Assembly: GCA_965200945.1 (NCBI GenBank)
Contig: OZ241749.1
Location: 4,526,001 to 4,590,000 of the forward strand
Reading direction: 5' to 3'
Origin: JADCRZ01 sp965200945
Lineage (GTDB): Bacteria > Bacteroidota > Bacteroidia > Chitinophagales > Chitinophagaceae
Length of the DNA stretch: 64,000 nucleotides
Position 1 is the first letter of the stretch. The number at the start of each line of letters is the position of its first letter. The position numbers were made by a program, and so were the translations under genes. The notes under the pieces are model-generated. The model made no database searches and had not been told where the DNA came from. It saw only the letters and a program-made list of their open reading frames with translations. Below are positions 9,468 through 23,209 of this stretch, piece by piece.

Positions 9468-9490
9468 AAAAGCCCTCCGGAAGGAGGGCC
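9468..9490 (-). terminator. GC-rich hairpin between convergent genes
   Basis: GCCCTCC (9472-9478) pairs with GGAGGGC (9483-9489) around a GGAA loop. The minus strand continues with four T, so it favours minus-strand transcripts arriving from the ROK operon, though it is 360 bases past their stop. It also follows the macroglobulin stop directly and could limit read-through there. Confidence 0.5.
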
Positions 9491-9848
9491 TCATAGTGGG
9501 ATCTCACATAGTTGGTCTTTCTCAGGATGATGAAATGTTCCAGAGGTAAATCGAAATGATATTGAATTTTATACCAACAGTTTAATATCTGTAAAAGAAA
9601 AGAACAGAAATGGCAAGGGGGCGATAACAAGAGTTTATAGACCGGTTGAAGCGGTTACAAAGTCGTGATTCGAGGTTCTTGATAGGAGCGTGTTTTCTGT
9701 CTGTAAAATATCAAAGTTACCGACATCCGTACGCTAAAAACAGAACATTTATCCATTTCTAATGGTTTACCCCTACACACGTTTTAACATCTCTTTGGCA
9801 GAGAGAGATTTAGTATAAACCCGGAAGTTGGAGAGGATAAAAACCGTA
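9491..9848. other. Gene-free convergent intergenic stretch
   Basis: Between the macroglobulin terminator hairpin and the ROK kinase stop I see no open reading frame with coding character, no RNA gene and no repeat. It is ordinary AT-rich spacer. Confidence 0.5.
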
Positions 9849-10853
9849 TTATGCTTTAAGGGAGGAGACATAGTCCTGAACGTTCATTTCCCACACCAGT
9901 GCGCTGGCGCCGAGGATGGCGGCATCGGCTTCTTTCAGGTGACTGATCAGGATCCTAACCTTGTTCTGGAATATTTTGATGAGGTTGGCTTCCATATTTT
10001 CCCTGGTCGGTTTCAGGATCAGGTCGCCCGCTTTGGTTAAGCCGCCGAAAAGGATGATGGCTTCGGGGCTGGAGAACATCACGAAATTGGCCAGGGACAG
10101 ACCCAGTATCTTGCCGGTAAACTCATAGACTTCCTTGGCAAGCTTATCGCCTTTAAGGGCGGCTTCAGACACTTTTTTGGAATCGATCTGGTTGGGGGGC
10201 ACATTTCTGAGCAGGCTTTCTTCGGTACTTTTTTCAAGCATCTCCAGGGTGGTGAGCCTCACGCCGGTGGCGGATGCATAACTTTCGAGCGAGCCGTGCT
10301 TACCCGTTCCCGGATGAAACCGGCCGTTCGGGATCACGATGTTGTGACCCAGCTCGCCTGCAAATCCATCATGGCCGTAGATAAGATGGCCATTCGCTAC
10401 GATGCCGCTTCCCACACCTGTTCCCAGTGTGATGGTTATAAAATCTTTCATGCCCTGCGCCGCTCCGTACATCATTTCACCGAGGGCGGCGGCGTTGGCG
10501 TCGTTGGTGAGCACTACCGGCAGCCCGAACTTGTCTTCGAGAAGCTTGCCCATAGGAATGATTCCCTTCCAGGGCAGGTTTGGTGCGTATTCGATTGTTT
10601 TGGTATAGATGTTTCCGTTCGGTGCGCCTGATCCGATGCCTACGATCCTTCCCGGGCCACCTGCCTTCTGGATCAGTGGATACAGGCTCTTGTACAGTTC
10701 GTTGATAAAGCTGTCGACCTCATCGTGCCCTCTTGTAGATATTTCGCCGGAGAACAGGATGTTCCCGCTTCTTTCAACGATTCCGAATTTGGTTCCGGTT
10801 CCTCCAATATCTATTCCTACCGCTAAAGGCTGCAATGAAGATGACTGTGACAT
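9849..10853 (-). CDS. ROK-family sugar kinase (glucokinase-like)
   Basis: The 334-residue protein should phosphorylate a hexose with ATP in the cytoplasm. It has the phosphate-binding DIGGTGTK at residues 15-22, the catalytic Asp in TNDANA (Asp118), TLGTGVGSG at 142-150 and ELGH at 167-170. The zinc-binding cysteine cluster usual in ROK proteins (CxCGxxGCxE) is absent. Residues 180-190 read HPGTGKHGSLE, keeping the histidine of ELGH but no cysteine. No DNA-binding domain is present, so this is a kinase and not a repressor. It lies 14 bases downstream of the sugar transporter gene on the same strand, so import and phosphorylation are probably one operon. Glucose is the likeliest substrate, but N-acetylglucosamine, mannose or fructose cannot be excluded. 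Confidence 0.85.
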   Translation of the reverse strand: MSQSSSLQPLAVGIDIGGTGTKFGIVERSGNILFSGEISTRGHDEVDSFINELYKSLYPLIQKAGGPGRIVGIGSGAPNGNIYTKTIEYAPNLPWKGIIPMGKLLEDKFGLPVVLTNDANAAALGEMMYGAAQGMKDFITITLGTGVGSGIVANGHLIYGHDGFAGELGHNIVIPNGRFHPGTGKHGSLESYASATGVRLTTLEMLEKSTEESLLRNVPPNQIDSKKVSEAALKGDKLAKEVYEFTGKILGLSLANFVMFSSPEAIILFGGLTKAGDLILKPTRENMEANLIKIFQNKVRILISHLKEADAAILGASALVWEMNVQDYVSSLKA

Positions 10854-10867
10854 CGTAATTGGTTTAA

Positions 10868-12343
10868 TTAGTGACCGCCGGCGCTTTCCAGCGCATCGTA
10901 ATCAATTCCCTGCGATTTCAGGACCGATTTCGCCTTTACGGCATAAAACGCGAGGTAAGCAAAACAGAAGATCCCGGTTACATACGACCATTGAATACCC
11001 AGCAGTTTATCGGATGCAAGAAGACCCTGCAGTACCGGAATAAAACCGCCGCCCATGATCATCATCACCAGGTAGCTGGCTCCCTCGTTGGTGTGTTTGC
11101 CCAGTCCGGCAATTGCGAGTGTAAAGATACAGGGCCAGAGGGTAGAACAAAACAGTCCCACACTGATAAATGCATAAACGCTGAGAAGCCCGGTAGTGAA
11201 CATGCCGATCAGCAGGGCGGTGATGCCGCATAAAGAGAAGATCAGCAACTGGCGCGCCGGGTTGCCCTTGCTCAGCAGGTTTGCAATGATGATGGCGATA
11301 ATTATCAAAGCATAAACATAGAAGGGAGTGATATCGTGATTGGCAAATTTATTGATCAGCAGGAATACCCCAAAGGCGAGGTAAGGCATCACAAAATCAA
11401 GGATCCTTTTAGCGCCCGCCGATACACCGAAAGCACCAACAGATGCGGTCCAGCGGCCGATCATCAGGCTTGCCCAGTAGAGCGAAATAAACGGAGCGAT
11501 GCTTTCCGTGGGCGTATGCAGTTTCTGCCGCATGTACTCAGGCAGGTTGCTGGCCGTTGATACTTCCACACCTACATAAATAAAGATGCCGATCATGCCG
11601 AGTACCAGCTGTGTATAGTTCAGCGCATTTTTTCTTTCAGACTTCACTGCTATTTCGGAGACATCTGTCGGCGAAGAGATAGCGACTTCGTCGGGCCCGC
11701 TGCTGATCTGATTTGGTACAGAGGAGAACCGGAACAGGATAGCCACCAGGATGAACAGTCCGCCCAGGATCAGGTAAGGAGTTTTCACGCTTTCTATGTT
11801 GGCTGTGTTGCCACCGCCAACCACTACTGATCCGAAGATGGCAAAGCTTACAAGAATAGGACCGATGGTAGTTCCAAAATTGTTCACCCCACCGGCCAGG
11901 CTTAAGCGTTGTGCACCCTGCCTGGAATCACCCATCACAATAGCAAGCGGATTGGCGGCCGTTTGCTGCAGCGAAAAACCCAGCCCCACTATAAACAGTG
12001 CGGTGAGCACAAGCGGGAACGACGCCGTTTGTGCAGCGGGATAAAAAAGAAGCGAACCCAATGCCGATATAACAAGGCCAAGCGAGATGCCGTTTTTATA
12101 ACCAAGCTTGTTAAGAATATCGCCGCCTGTTGCTTTGGAGATCAGGACATAAATAATGGAACCAACAGTATAGGCAGCATAAAATGCAAGCGAGATCATC
12201 TGAGATTGCCATTGCTCCATATGCAGCTTTTCCTTAAACACAGGAATGAGTATATCATTGCTTGCTGCTACAAATCCCCAGAAAAAAAACACGCTGATTA
12301 ATACACCAAACTGCGACCATTTCGTTTGTTGATTCATATGCAA
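10868..12343 (-). CDS. Sugar:proton symporter of the FHS family (FucP/GluP-like)
   Basis: The 491-residue integral membrane protein has the pattern of about twelve hydrophobic segments expected of the major facilitator superfamily. Its N-terminal FFFWGFVAASNDILIP stretch is characteristic of the fucose/glucose/galactose:H+ group. A charged cytoplasmic loop (near residues 215-240) divides the two six-helix halves. The start could be Met1 or Met3. It is transcribed divergently from glgA across a 126-base gap and is followed by the ROK kinase gene. This fits uptake of a free hexose that is then phosphorylated and partly stored as glycogen by the divergent genes. The exact sugar is not readable from sequence. 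Confidence 0.85.
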   Translation of the reverse strand: MHMNQQTKWSQFGVLISVFFFWGFVAASNDILIPVFKEKLHMEQWQSQMISLAFYAAYTVGSIIYVLISKATGGDILNKLGYKNGISLGLVISALGSLLFYPAAQTASFPLVLTALFIVGLGFSLQQTAANPLAIVMGDSRQGAQRLSLAGGVNNFGTTIGPILVSFAIFGSVVVGGGNTANIESVKTPYLILGGLFILVAILFRFSSVPNQISSGPDEVAISSPTDVSEIAVKSERKNALNYTQLVLGMIGIFIYVGVEVSTASNLPEYMRQKLHTPTESIAPFISLYWASLMIGRWTASVGAFGVSAGAKRILDFVMPYLAFGVFLLINKFANHDITPFYVYALIIIAIIIANLLSKGNPARQLLIFSLCGITALLIGMFTTGLLSVYAFISVGLFCSTLWPCIFTLAIAGLGKHTNEGASYLVMMIMGGGFIPVLQGLLASDKLLGIQWSYVTGIFCFAYLAFYAVKAKSVLKSQGIDYDALESAGGH

Positions 12344-12469
12344 TCTTCAGATTAAAAGCCTGAAAGTAGCAAGATTTTATGATGCGAAAAATTATTTCAT
12401 CCAACTGCAACAACTAATCGAAAACCTTCCTAAATTGTTCTGATAATTCTTGAAAACCAACAGCCCGCA

Positions 12470-13885
12470 ATGGAAATCATACACGTTTCAGCTGAATGTT
12501 ACCCGGTGGCAAAGGCTGGTGGATTAGGAGATGTAGTAGGCGCCCTGCCTAAATATCAGAACAGTTTGGGACACACTGCAAAAGTGGTGATGCCCATGTA
12601 CCGCACCAAGTTTCTTTACGATAATCAATGGGAAGTCACGCACAAAGGCAATGCTCATCTGGGCATTTGGTGGTTCGATTATACCGTCATCAAAGAGAAG
12701 ACCAACAAGCTTGGTTTTGATCTTTATCTTGTTGACATCAACAACCTTCTCGACCGTGAGAAAGTGTACGGATACGACGACGACACAGAGCGGTTCACCG
12801 CCTTTCAGATCTCTGTTGTTGACTGGATATCCTCTTGGCAGCACCGGCCCGACATCGTACATGTACATGACCATCATACGGCGCTCATCCCCTTCATGAT
12901 GAGGTACTGCTATCAGTACCAGTTACTCAATACCATCTCAACAGTTCTTACCATTCACAATGCCCAGTACCATGGTTCCTTCGGATGGGACAAAAGCCAT
13001 TACATACCCCATTGGGACGGATGGCGATGGGGCCTGCTCGACTGGCAGGATACCATCAACCCGCTGGCCTGTGGCATAAAATGTGCATCAAAAGTAACTA
13101 CAGTAAGCTGGAGTTATCTGGAAGAACTCCGGTACATGAGCAACGGGCTCGAATCGCTCTTTGAGTATGAAAGGGGTAAATGTGTCGGCATCCTGAACGG
13201 CATCGATACAAAGGTCTGGGACCCGGAATCCGACAGCTATCTCGATCACCATTATACGGTGAGGGAAGCCGAAAAAGGAAAACTGGCCAACAAGAAAATA
13301 CTGTGTGATACCTTTCACCTTGATATCAACAGGCCTCTGATCGTTTTCATCGGCCGGCTGGTTGGTGAAAAGGCCGCAGACCTGCTGCCAGCAGCCATTG
13401 GCGACTCCCTGTACTATATGAATCACCGGATGACCTTCCTGGTGCTGGGCAGCGGTGACTCTTCCGTAGAGTACCAGCTTCAGTCGATGACCCATGGGCT
13501 CTCTGGTTCTTACAACACAATGATCGGCTACAACGAAAAGCTGAGCCATATCATGTACGCCGGAGCCGACTTCCTGCTCATGCCCAGCCGGGTAGAGCCC
13601 TGTGGCCTGAACCAGATGTACTCGATGCGCTATGGAACCGTACCCATTGTACGAAGCACCGGCGGACTGAAAGATACGGTGATAGATTACGGAAGCCCGC
13701 AGGGATACGGGGTTTCGTTTTCCCAGGCCAGCGTTGGAGATATTACACATGCCGTGTATCGTGCGGTGGAGCTGTATGATGACAAACTCATGATGGCATC
13801 CATACGCAGGCGCATCATGGAACTGGATTTCAGCTGGGACAAAAGCACGCAGCAGTATATTGATGTGTACGAGAGCATACTCTGA
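12470..13885 (+). CDS. glgA: Glycogen synthase (ADP-glucose type, GT5)
   Basis: GlgA extends alpha-1,4-glucan chains with ADP-glucose. The 471-residue protein has the N-terminal KAGGL nucleotide-sugar signature at residues 15-19. The C-terminal GT-B donor site reads PSRVEPCGLNQMYSMRYG and STGGL. Length is normal for GlgA. The start is the ATG directly before EIIHVSAE, the family's usual beginning. glgC follows 90 bases downstream on the same strand, so substrate synthesis and polymerisation are paired. No branching enzyme gene lies in the window. Confidence 0.95.
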   Translation: MEIIHVSAECYPVAKAGGLGDVVGALPKYQNSLGHTAKVVMPMYRTKFLYDNQWEVTHKGNAHLGIWWFDYTVIKEKTNKLGFDLYLVDINNLLDREKVYGYDDDTERFTAFQISVVDWISSWQHRPDIVHVHDHHTALIPFMMRYCYQYQLLNTISTVLTIHNAQYHGSFGWDKSHYIPHWDGWRWGLLDWQDTINPLACGIKCASKVTTVSWSYLEELRYMSNGLESLFEYERGKCVGILNGIDTKVWDPESDSYLDHHYTVREAEKGKLANKKILCDTFHLDINRPLIVFIGRLVGEKAADLLPAAIGDSLYYMNHRMTFLVLGSGDSSVEYQLQSMTHGLSGSYNTMIGYNEKLSHIMYAGADFLLMPSRVEPCGLNQMYSMRYGTVPIVRSTGGLKDTVIDYGSPQGYGVSFSQASVGDITHAVYRAVELYDDKLMMASIRRRIMELDFSWDKSTQQYIDVYESIL

Positions 13886-13975
13886 AATAGAAAAGACAAA
13901 TCAGCAACTCAGAATCAAATATCCGATCGCATCAGGTTTTATTCCAATAGCTCAATCAGAAAAAACACATAAAAA

Positions 13976-15259
13976 TTGTCAACTATGCCACATTCAACGG
14001 TTGCCGTAATATTAGGAGGGGGTGCAGGTACACGATTATTTCCTCTTACCGCCAGCAGAAGCAAGCCCGCCGTTCCGATTGCGGGTAAATACAGACTCGT
14101 TGATATTCCCATCTCCAATTGTATCAACTCAGGGATCACACAGATATTTGTACTGACGCAGTTCAATTCCGCTTCCTTGAACAGACATATCAAGAACACA
14201 TACCATTTCAGCGCCTTCAGCGCCGCTTTTGTTGATATCCTCGCCGCAGAACAAACCCCCGATAATCCCACCTGGTACCAGGGAACCGCAGACGCCGTAC
14301 GGCAAAGTCTCCGTCACATCAGGCCGTTCGACAGCGAATACATCCTCATACTCTCGGGTGATCAGCTGTACCAGATGGACTTTGCGGCAATGCTCGAAAA
14401 CCATAAAAGATTGGGAGCCGATATTACCGTGGCGGCCATACCGGTCTCTGGCAGGGATGCCACAGAATTCGGCATCATGAAAAAAGATGAACAGGGTTAT
14501 ATTACCTCTTTCATCGAAAAGCCTAAACCGGATGTCTTACAGGAATGGTCAAGCGAAACCGGCGTGGAAATGAAGCAGCAGGGCAAAAATTACCTGGCTT
14601 CCATGGGTATTTATATTTTTACCCGCAAGCTCCTGTTCGATCTGCTGGAGAACGAGAAAAAAGATTCCACCGATTTTGGCAAGGAAATTATTCCTGATGC
14701 CATCGGCAAATACAAAGTGGTAAGCTACCAGTACGAAGGTTACTGGACCGATATCGGGAACATCCACTCTTTTTTTGAAGCCAACCTGGGGCTCACCGAA
14801 AATCTGCCTGATTTCAATTTATTCGATAACAGCAAGGCCATTTATACCCGCGCCCGTATGCTGCCGCCGGCCAAGATCAGCGGCACCACGCTCGAAAAGA
14901 CCATCATAGCCGAAGGCTGTATCATCAATGCTTCGCGTATTGAACACAGTGTGGTAGGCATCCGGTCACGGATCGGGCATGGCACTACGGTGGTCAGCAG
15001 CTATTTAATGGGAAATGATTATTTTGAAACCATCGATCAGATTACCACATCGCTGCAGAAAGGGTTGCCTAATCTCGGGATCGGGCATCGTTGTTATATC
15101 AAAAATGCCATTGTAGATAAGAATTGCCGCATCGGCGACGACGTTCGCATCAATGGCGGTACTCACCTTGAAAACACCGACCATTCGCTTTATACCGTAA
15201 AGGATGGCATCGTCGTGATCAAGAAAGGGGCGGTCATACCGAACGGCTATGTGATTTAA
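13976..15259 (+). CDS. glgC: Glucose-1-phosphate adenylyltransferase
   Basis: GlgC makes ADP-glucose from glucose-1-phosphate and ATP, the committed step of glycogen synthesis. The 427-residue protein has the pyrophosphorylase loop GGGAGTRL at 14-21 followed by SRSKPAVPIAGKYRLVDIP. A mid-protein substrate site (FIEKPK) and a C-terminal left-handed beta-helix region with hexapeptide-like repeats (about residues 300-427) follow. It lies directly behind glgA and ahead of an intrinsic terminator, so glgA-glgC is a two-gene unit. Allosteric control is usual for the family but effectors cannot be read here. Confidence 0.95.
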   Translation: MSTMPHSTVAVILGGGAGTRLFPLTASRSKPAVPIAGKYRLVDIPISNCINSGITQIFVLTQFNSASLNRHIKNTYHFSAFSAAFVDILAAEQTPDNPTWYQGTADAVRQSLRHIRPFDSEYILILSGDQLYQMDFAAMLENHKRLGADITVAAIPVSGRDATEFGIMKKDEQGYITSFIEKPKPDVLQEWSSETGVEMKQQGKNYLASMGIYIFTRKLLFDLLENEKKDSTDFGKEIIPDAIGKYKVVSYQYEGYWTDIGNIHSFFEANLGLTENLPDFNLFDNSKAIYTRARMLPPAKISGTTLEKTIIAEGCIINASRIEHSVVGIRSRIGHGTTVVSSYLMGNDYFETIDQITTSLQKGLPNLGIGHRCYIKNAIVDKNCRIGDDVRINGGTHLENTDHSLYTVKDGIVVIKKGAVIPNGYVI

Positions 15260-15296
15260 GGATTCTTGTTTCTTACCTTACTCTCTATAAAATGTA

Positions 15297-15331
15297 AAAC
15301 CTGCTATGCCTTTGGGCTTTGCAGGTTTTTT
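15297..15331 (+). terminator. Intrinsic terminator of glgA-glgC
   Basis: AAACCTGC (15297-15304) pairs with GCAGGTTT (15321-15328), followed by a T-run. It separates glgC from the downstream transporter gene, which therefore needs its own promoter or read-through. Confidence 0.8.
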
Positions 15332-15358
15332 CTTATTTTCTCCCTTTAAACAATTGCT

Positions 15359-16798
15359 ATGGCCGCTTCAGGGATGGCGGGTTCTACCGCTTCAAAGGGT
15401 TTGCTTTCGGTGCCCAAATTATCGCTCTGGCATATTTTCAGCATGAGCTTCGGCTTTTTCGGTATCCAGTTCGGTTTTGCCCTGCAGATCGGGAACACCA
15501 GCCGCATCCTTCGGTCTTTTGGAGCCGATGTGGAACAGCTGCCTGCCTTCTGGATCGTTGCGCCACTTGTGGGCATGATCATTCAGCCGATCATCGGGCA
15601 TTACAGTGACCGTACCTGGAACCGGCTGGGCAGAAGAAAGCCCTATTTCCTGACCGGTGCGCTTCTGTCATCGGCTGCGCTGGCACTTTTGCCAAATTCC
15701 GGTGCCATGGCCGGTCTTATTCCGGCACTCTGGGTAGGAGCTGGAATGGTGATGGTTATGGATGCATCTTTCAACGTAGCCATGGAACCATTCCGGGCGC
15801 TGGTAGCCGACAATCTGCCCAACAGTCAGCGGACGCTGGGGTTCAGCATCCAGACTTTTCTGATCGGACTGGGCGCAAAGATCGGTTCTGACCTCCCACA
15901 GTTTCTGGGCAACCACGGTTTTAGTAAGGTGGCAGATGCCAACGGAATCGCTGACAACATCAAATATTCTTTTTACATCGGAGCGGCCGTATTCGTGACG
16001 GCTATCCTTGTGACGGTGCTTTTCAGCCGGGAGTATCCGCCCAACCAATACCGGCAGTATCATGGCAGTCCGGGCCCAGGTCAAAAAGAAGGAATCTCGG
16101 AAATATTTGCCGATTTCAGACGCATGCCGCGTACCATGCGGCAGCTTGGATTGGTTCAGTTCTTCAGCTGGTTTGCACTGTTCAGCATGTGGGTATTTAC
16201 GCCGGACGCTGTGGCAGTGCACGTTGTGGGGCTCGTGGGCGATTACACCAAGTCTGTTTCATTCAATGATGTAGGCAATAAAGTAAGCGCCGCCTTTGGA
16301 ACTTACAACCTGGTGGCTATGTTCTATGCGTTGTTGCTACCTACACTGGCGAAAAAGATCGGAAGAAAGCTTACCCATGCATTATCGCTGATTGCCGGAG
16401 GAATAGGATTGATCTCGATCTATTTTATTCATGACATCAATATGCTGGATTACGCCATGATTGGGGTTGGTCTGGCATGGGCAAGCATTTTATCTATGCC
16501 GTACGTGATCTTGTCGGGTTCCATTCCGGCTGGCAAACTCGGCATTTATATGGGGATCTTCAACTTCTTCATTACCCTGCCGCAGATTATCAACGGTATT
16601 TTGGGCGGCCCCATCGAAAAACACCTGTTTGGAGGGCAGGCGATCTATGCCATTGTTATGGCAGGTGTTTGCATGCTCTGTGCGGCTGTTTCGGTGTTGT
16701 TTGTATACGATGCCGGGGCGACGAAAATAGAGGAAGAAGCAGTGATAGCTCCACTAAGTCCGGAAGGGGGAAGTTTGTCGGCGGTATCGGGAGGCTAA
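15359..16798 (+). CDS. MFS transporter, SLC45/GPH-like (probable disaccharide or maltose carrier)
   Basis: The 479-residue membrane protein begins with FGFFGIQFGFALQIGNTSRI, the opening helix typical of SLC45/plant-sucrose-carrier-like symporters. The loop GHYSDRTWNRLGRRKPY between helices 2 and 3 is the MFS signature motif. About twelve hydrophobic segments are present. Bacteroidota homologues are usually annotated as maltose or generic sugar:cation symporters, often near glycogen or starch genes. Here it follows glgA-glgC, from which it is separated by a terminator. The substrate is an inference from context. The ATG at 15359 is close behind the terminator; I see no better start upstream. 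Confidence 0.8.
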   Translation: MAASGMAGSTASKGLLSVPKLSLWHIFSMSFGFFGIQFGFALQIGNTSRILRSFGADVEQLPAFWIVAPLVGMIIQPIIGHYSDRTWNRLGRRKPYFLTGALLSSAALALLPNSGAMAGLIPALWVGAGMVMVMDASFNVAMEPFRALVADNLPNSQRTLGFSIQTFLIGLGAKIGSDLPQFLGNHGFSKVADANGIADNIKYSFYIGAAVFVTAILVTVLFSREYPPNQYRQYHGSPGPGQKEGISEIFADFRRMPRTMRQLGLVQFFSWFALFSMWVFTPDAVAVHVVGLVGDYTKSVSFNDVGNKVSAAFGTYNLVAMFYALLLPTLAKKIGRKLTHALSLIAGGIGLISIYFIHDINMLDYAMIGVGLAWASILSMPYVILSGSIPAGKLGIYMGIFNFFITLPQIINGILGGPIEKHLFGGQAIYAIVMAGVCMLCAAVSVLFVYDAGATKIEEEAVIAPLSPEGGSLSAVSGG

Positions 16799-17007
16799 AA
16801 ATATTTTGATGTTGCAACTCAAGGCAGATCTGAGTTTCAGAGATCAGTCCTGTCCTGCTTGTCAGATTATTTTATTTATAATTTGGCTGAAGTTAGAAAC
16901 CCTATTATTTTTACAGCCCCGCACAAAAAATGGGTAGTTCTTTAAGGCAGTGGTTTCAGGTCTAAATCTCAAAATTTTGTTAACCCGAAAACATTTCCGA
17001 TAATATT

Positions 17008-17037
17008 TTGGTTGTAATAGGAAAGTGGTTACTTTTG
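17008..17037 (+). promoter_or_regulatory. rRNA operon promoter P1
   Basis: TTG at 17008-17010, a 19-base spacer and TACTTTTG at 17030-17037 match the Bacteroidota consensus exactly. The initial transcribed sequence starts with CCACCC, similar to the two promoters downstream. Confidence 0.75.
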
Positions 17038-17170
17038 CCACCCGATTGAAAAAAGGGAGTAGGTCTTTGGAAGGGAGTAAGCGGGGATGGGAGAAGAGAG
17101 AGGGAGTGAGAGAGGAGATTGTGTTGGGAGATTTTTTTTTAGGAAGTAGGAAAAAAGGTCAGGAAAAGAT

Positions 17171-17201
17171 TTGTGTGGAATAGGATTATGATGTAGCTTT
17201 G
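17171..17201 (+). promoter_or_regulatory. rRNA operon promoter P2
   Basis: TTG at 17171-17173, a 20-base spacer and TAGCTTTG at 17194-17201, followed by CACTCCCAAAAAA. It shares the box and the downstream CTCCCAAAAA sequence with P3, exactly 150 bases further on. Confidence 0.8.
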
Positions 17202-17320
17202 CACTCCCAAAAAACATGGTACTAAGAGTAGTATTGTGGGCAGGTTGAAAATGTTGTAATTGAGGGGGTTAGGGTCTGGTTTCAGGTTTTTGCTGATAGT
17301 AGAAACATTTAGAATTAGAT

Positions 17321-17351
17321 TTGGCAGAATGGAAGATGGGATGTAGCTTTG
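17321..17351 (+). promoter_or_regulatory. rRNA operon promoter P3
   Basis: TTG at 17321-17323, a 20-base spacer and TAGCTTTG at 17344-17351, followed by CCCTCCCAAAAA. It is the promoter nearest to 16S, about 290 bases upstream of the mature 5' end. Confidence 0.8.
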
Positions 17352-17417
17352 CCCTCCCAAAAATGAAGATAGAAAGGGGCCTGCAGGATGCAGATTTTGC
17401 GGGTCAATAATATAAAA

Positions 17418-17426
17418 GTTCTTTGA
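17418..17426 (+). promoter_or_regulatory. boxA-like antitermination element in the leader
   Basis: GTTCTTTGA in the 16S leader resembles the boxA of rRNA antitermination. The same nine bases occur again ahead of 23S at 19714-19722, which supports a function. Confidence 0.5.
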
Positions 17427-17641
17427 AAGAATGGAAGCAGTGGTTGATCGGTCATGATCTTAGGATGATGACTGGGAGACCGAAAAAAAATAGCTTATAC
17501 GTAAAACAAGGTAAGGAAGATCCGAAGCGGTCAGAGAGTGGTTTGGTAATGTTCTTAAAGGGGCACGAAAAATACAAATGACAAGCAACGTTAATCTTTT
17601 CAAATGAGTAAGATTAAAGTCAGCTGATCAAACAATACTAT

Positions 17642-19175
<1,534 letters not shown>

Positions 19176-19389
19176 TTAGAGATGCCCCTTATAATAGGAA
19201 GCGACTTTGATCGCCTCTGACAATTAAACGTTCTCGGGCCATCTTTTTTATCTTGTACGTGTAAGTAAATAAACCTGGAGGTTGTTCAAACGATCACTGC
19301 TTCTTCTTCTTTCAATCTTTTAAAAAAAAGTTCTTATACATACTTATCATATCTCTTCCGAACACAGGAGCAGGACCAATTTCACAAAC

Positions 19390-19467
19390 AGATCCGTAGC
19401 TCAGCCTGGTTAGAGCACTACACTGATAATGTAGGGGTCACCAGTTCAAATCTGGTCGGGTCTACCA
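19390..19467 (+). tRNA. tRNA-Ile (anticodon GAT)
   Basis: A 78-nt cloverleaf with CCA encoded. The acceptor stem pairs AGATCCG with CGGGTCT, the anticodon loop is CTGATAA, and the T-arm is ACCAG TTCAAAT CTGGT. Its place in the 16S-23S spacer is classical. Confidence 0.96.
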
Positions 19468-19513
19468 CTGTTATCAGGCACCGAGCGATGCGGGTGTTAC
19501 AATACACACACAT

Positions 19514-19590
19514 GGGGGGTTAGCTCAGCTGGCCAGAGCATCTGCCTTGCACGCAGAGGGTCATCGGTTCGACTCCGATATCCTCCACCA
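19514..19590 (+). tRNA. tRNA-Ala (anticodon TGC)
   Basis: A 77-nt cloverleaf with CCA encoded. The acceptor GGGGGGT pairs with ATCCTCC including wobble pairs, the anticodon loop is CTTGCAC, and the T-arm is ATCGG TTCGACT CCGAT. It follows tRNA-Ile after 46 bases in the 16S-23S spacer. Confidence 0.96.
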
Positions 19591-19713
19591 TCGAAGAAAG
19601 AAGAGAGAAGGAAACAAAACAAATGATGTACGGCTCTGCTACCGAGTAGAGGCCGGAGTGATTCGAGATCCATACATCAGCGATTCTTTTGGTTTTAGGG
19701 CCAAGAGAGATAA

Positions 19714-19722
19714 GTTCTTTGA
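19714..19722 (+). promoter_or_regulatory. boxA-like element ahead of 23S
   Basis: GTTCTTTGA, identical to the leader element at 17418-17426, lies in the spacer between tRNA-Ala and 23S. rRNA operons of other bacteria carry boxA at both these places. Confidence 0.5.
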
Positions 19723-19836
19723 CATATTGCAAGAAAGTTATACAACAAGTCTAAGTTGTAAACAGAGTACAAAAAACAAGAAAGAGAATATAGGTACGAG
19801 AAAGCGAAAAGCAAGTAGTTTTTATAAGTCAATTTT

Positions 19837-22745
<2,909 letters not shown>

Positions 22746-22840
22746 TTTTTTTTCTTTCTTATATCATCATGGTTCTTTTTATTGTTGTACACTGATACGA
22801 AGACCAAAGTTATACCGACTTGCAATATGTCACTTTTTTT

Positions 22841-22953
<113 letters not shown>

Positions 22954-22964
22954 ATCTCATTTAT

Positions 22965-23007
22965 ACGAAGAAGCCTCTTATACACTATAAGAGGCTTCTT
23001 CGTTTTT
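22965..23007 (+). terminator. Terminator of the rRNA operon
   Basis: A perfect 18-bp stem (22965-22982 with 22986-23003) encloses a 3-base loop and runs into five T. This is the strongest simple terminator of the window. Confidence 0.92.
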
Positions 23008-23209
23008 ACTACTTTCTTACTCGCACCCCTCAGTTCAACCTCCTGCCTCTCCCATCCTGGCTCTCCAGACATGTTATGTGATGACTTCACACTACCACTC
23101 CATTCTCACCACTCCCTCCTCCTTTTTACTCCCCCATTCCTTCCCCTGACTTTTATCAACGAAAAAAAAACGATATCTCGGAGGCTTTTTCATTGAAACA
23201 TTCATCCCT

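Larger units (their letters stand above)
16799..17641. other. Non-coding upstream region and leader of the rRNA operon
   Basis: No gene is present. The stretch holds three tandem promoters, a purine-rich tract (about 17048-17118) and a boxA-like element before 16S. The open frames on the minus strand here are low-complexity and antisense to the leader. Confidence 0.75.

Noticed and set aside
17171..17360. Repeated TAGCTTTGC(A/C)CTCCCAAAAA as a possible repeat array
   Set aside because: There are only two copies, and each falls on a promoter -7 box with a proper -33 box, so promoter duplication explains it. No CRISPR array is present in the window.
23162..23190. Possible fbaA terminator (CGAGATATCG followed by nine T on the minus strand)
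   Set aside because: The dyad gives only a three- to four-bp stem, too weak to call a terminator from sequence alone.
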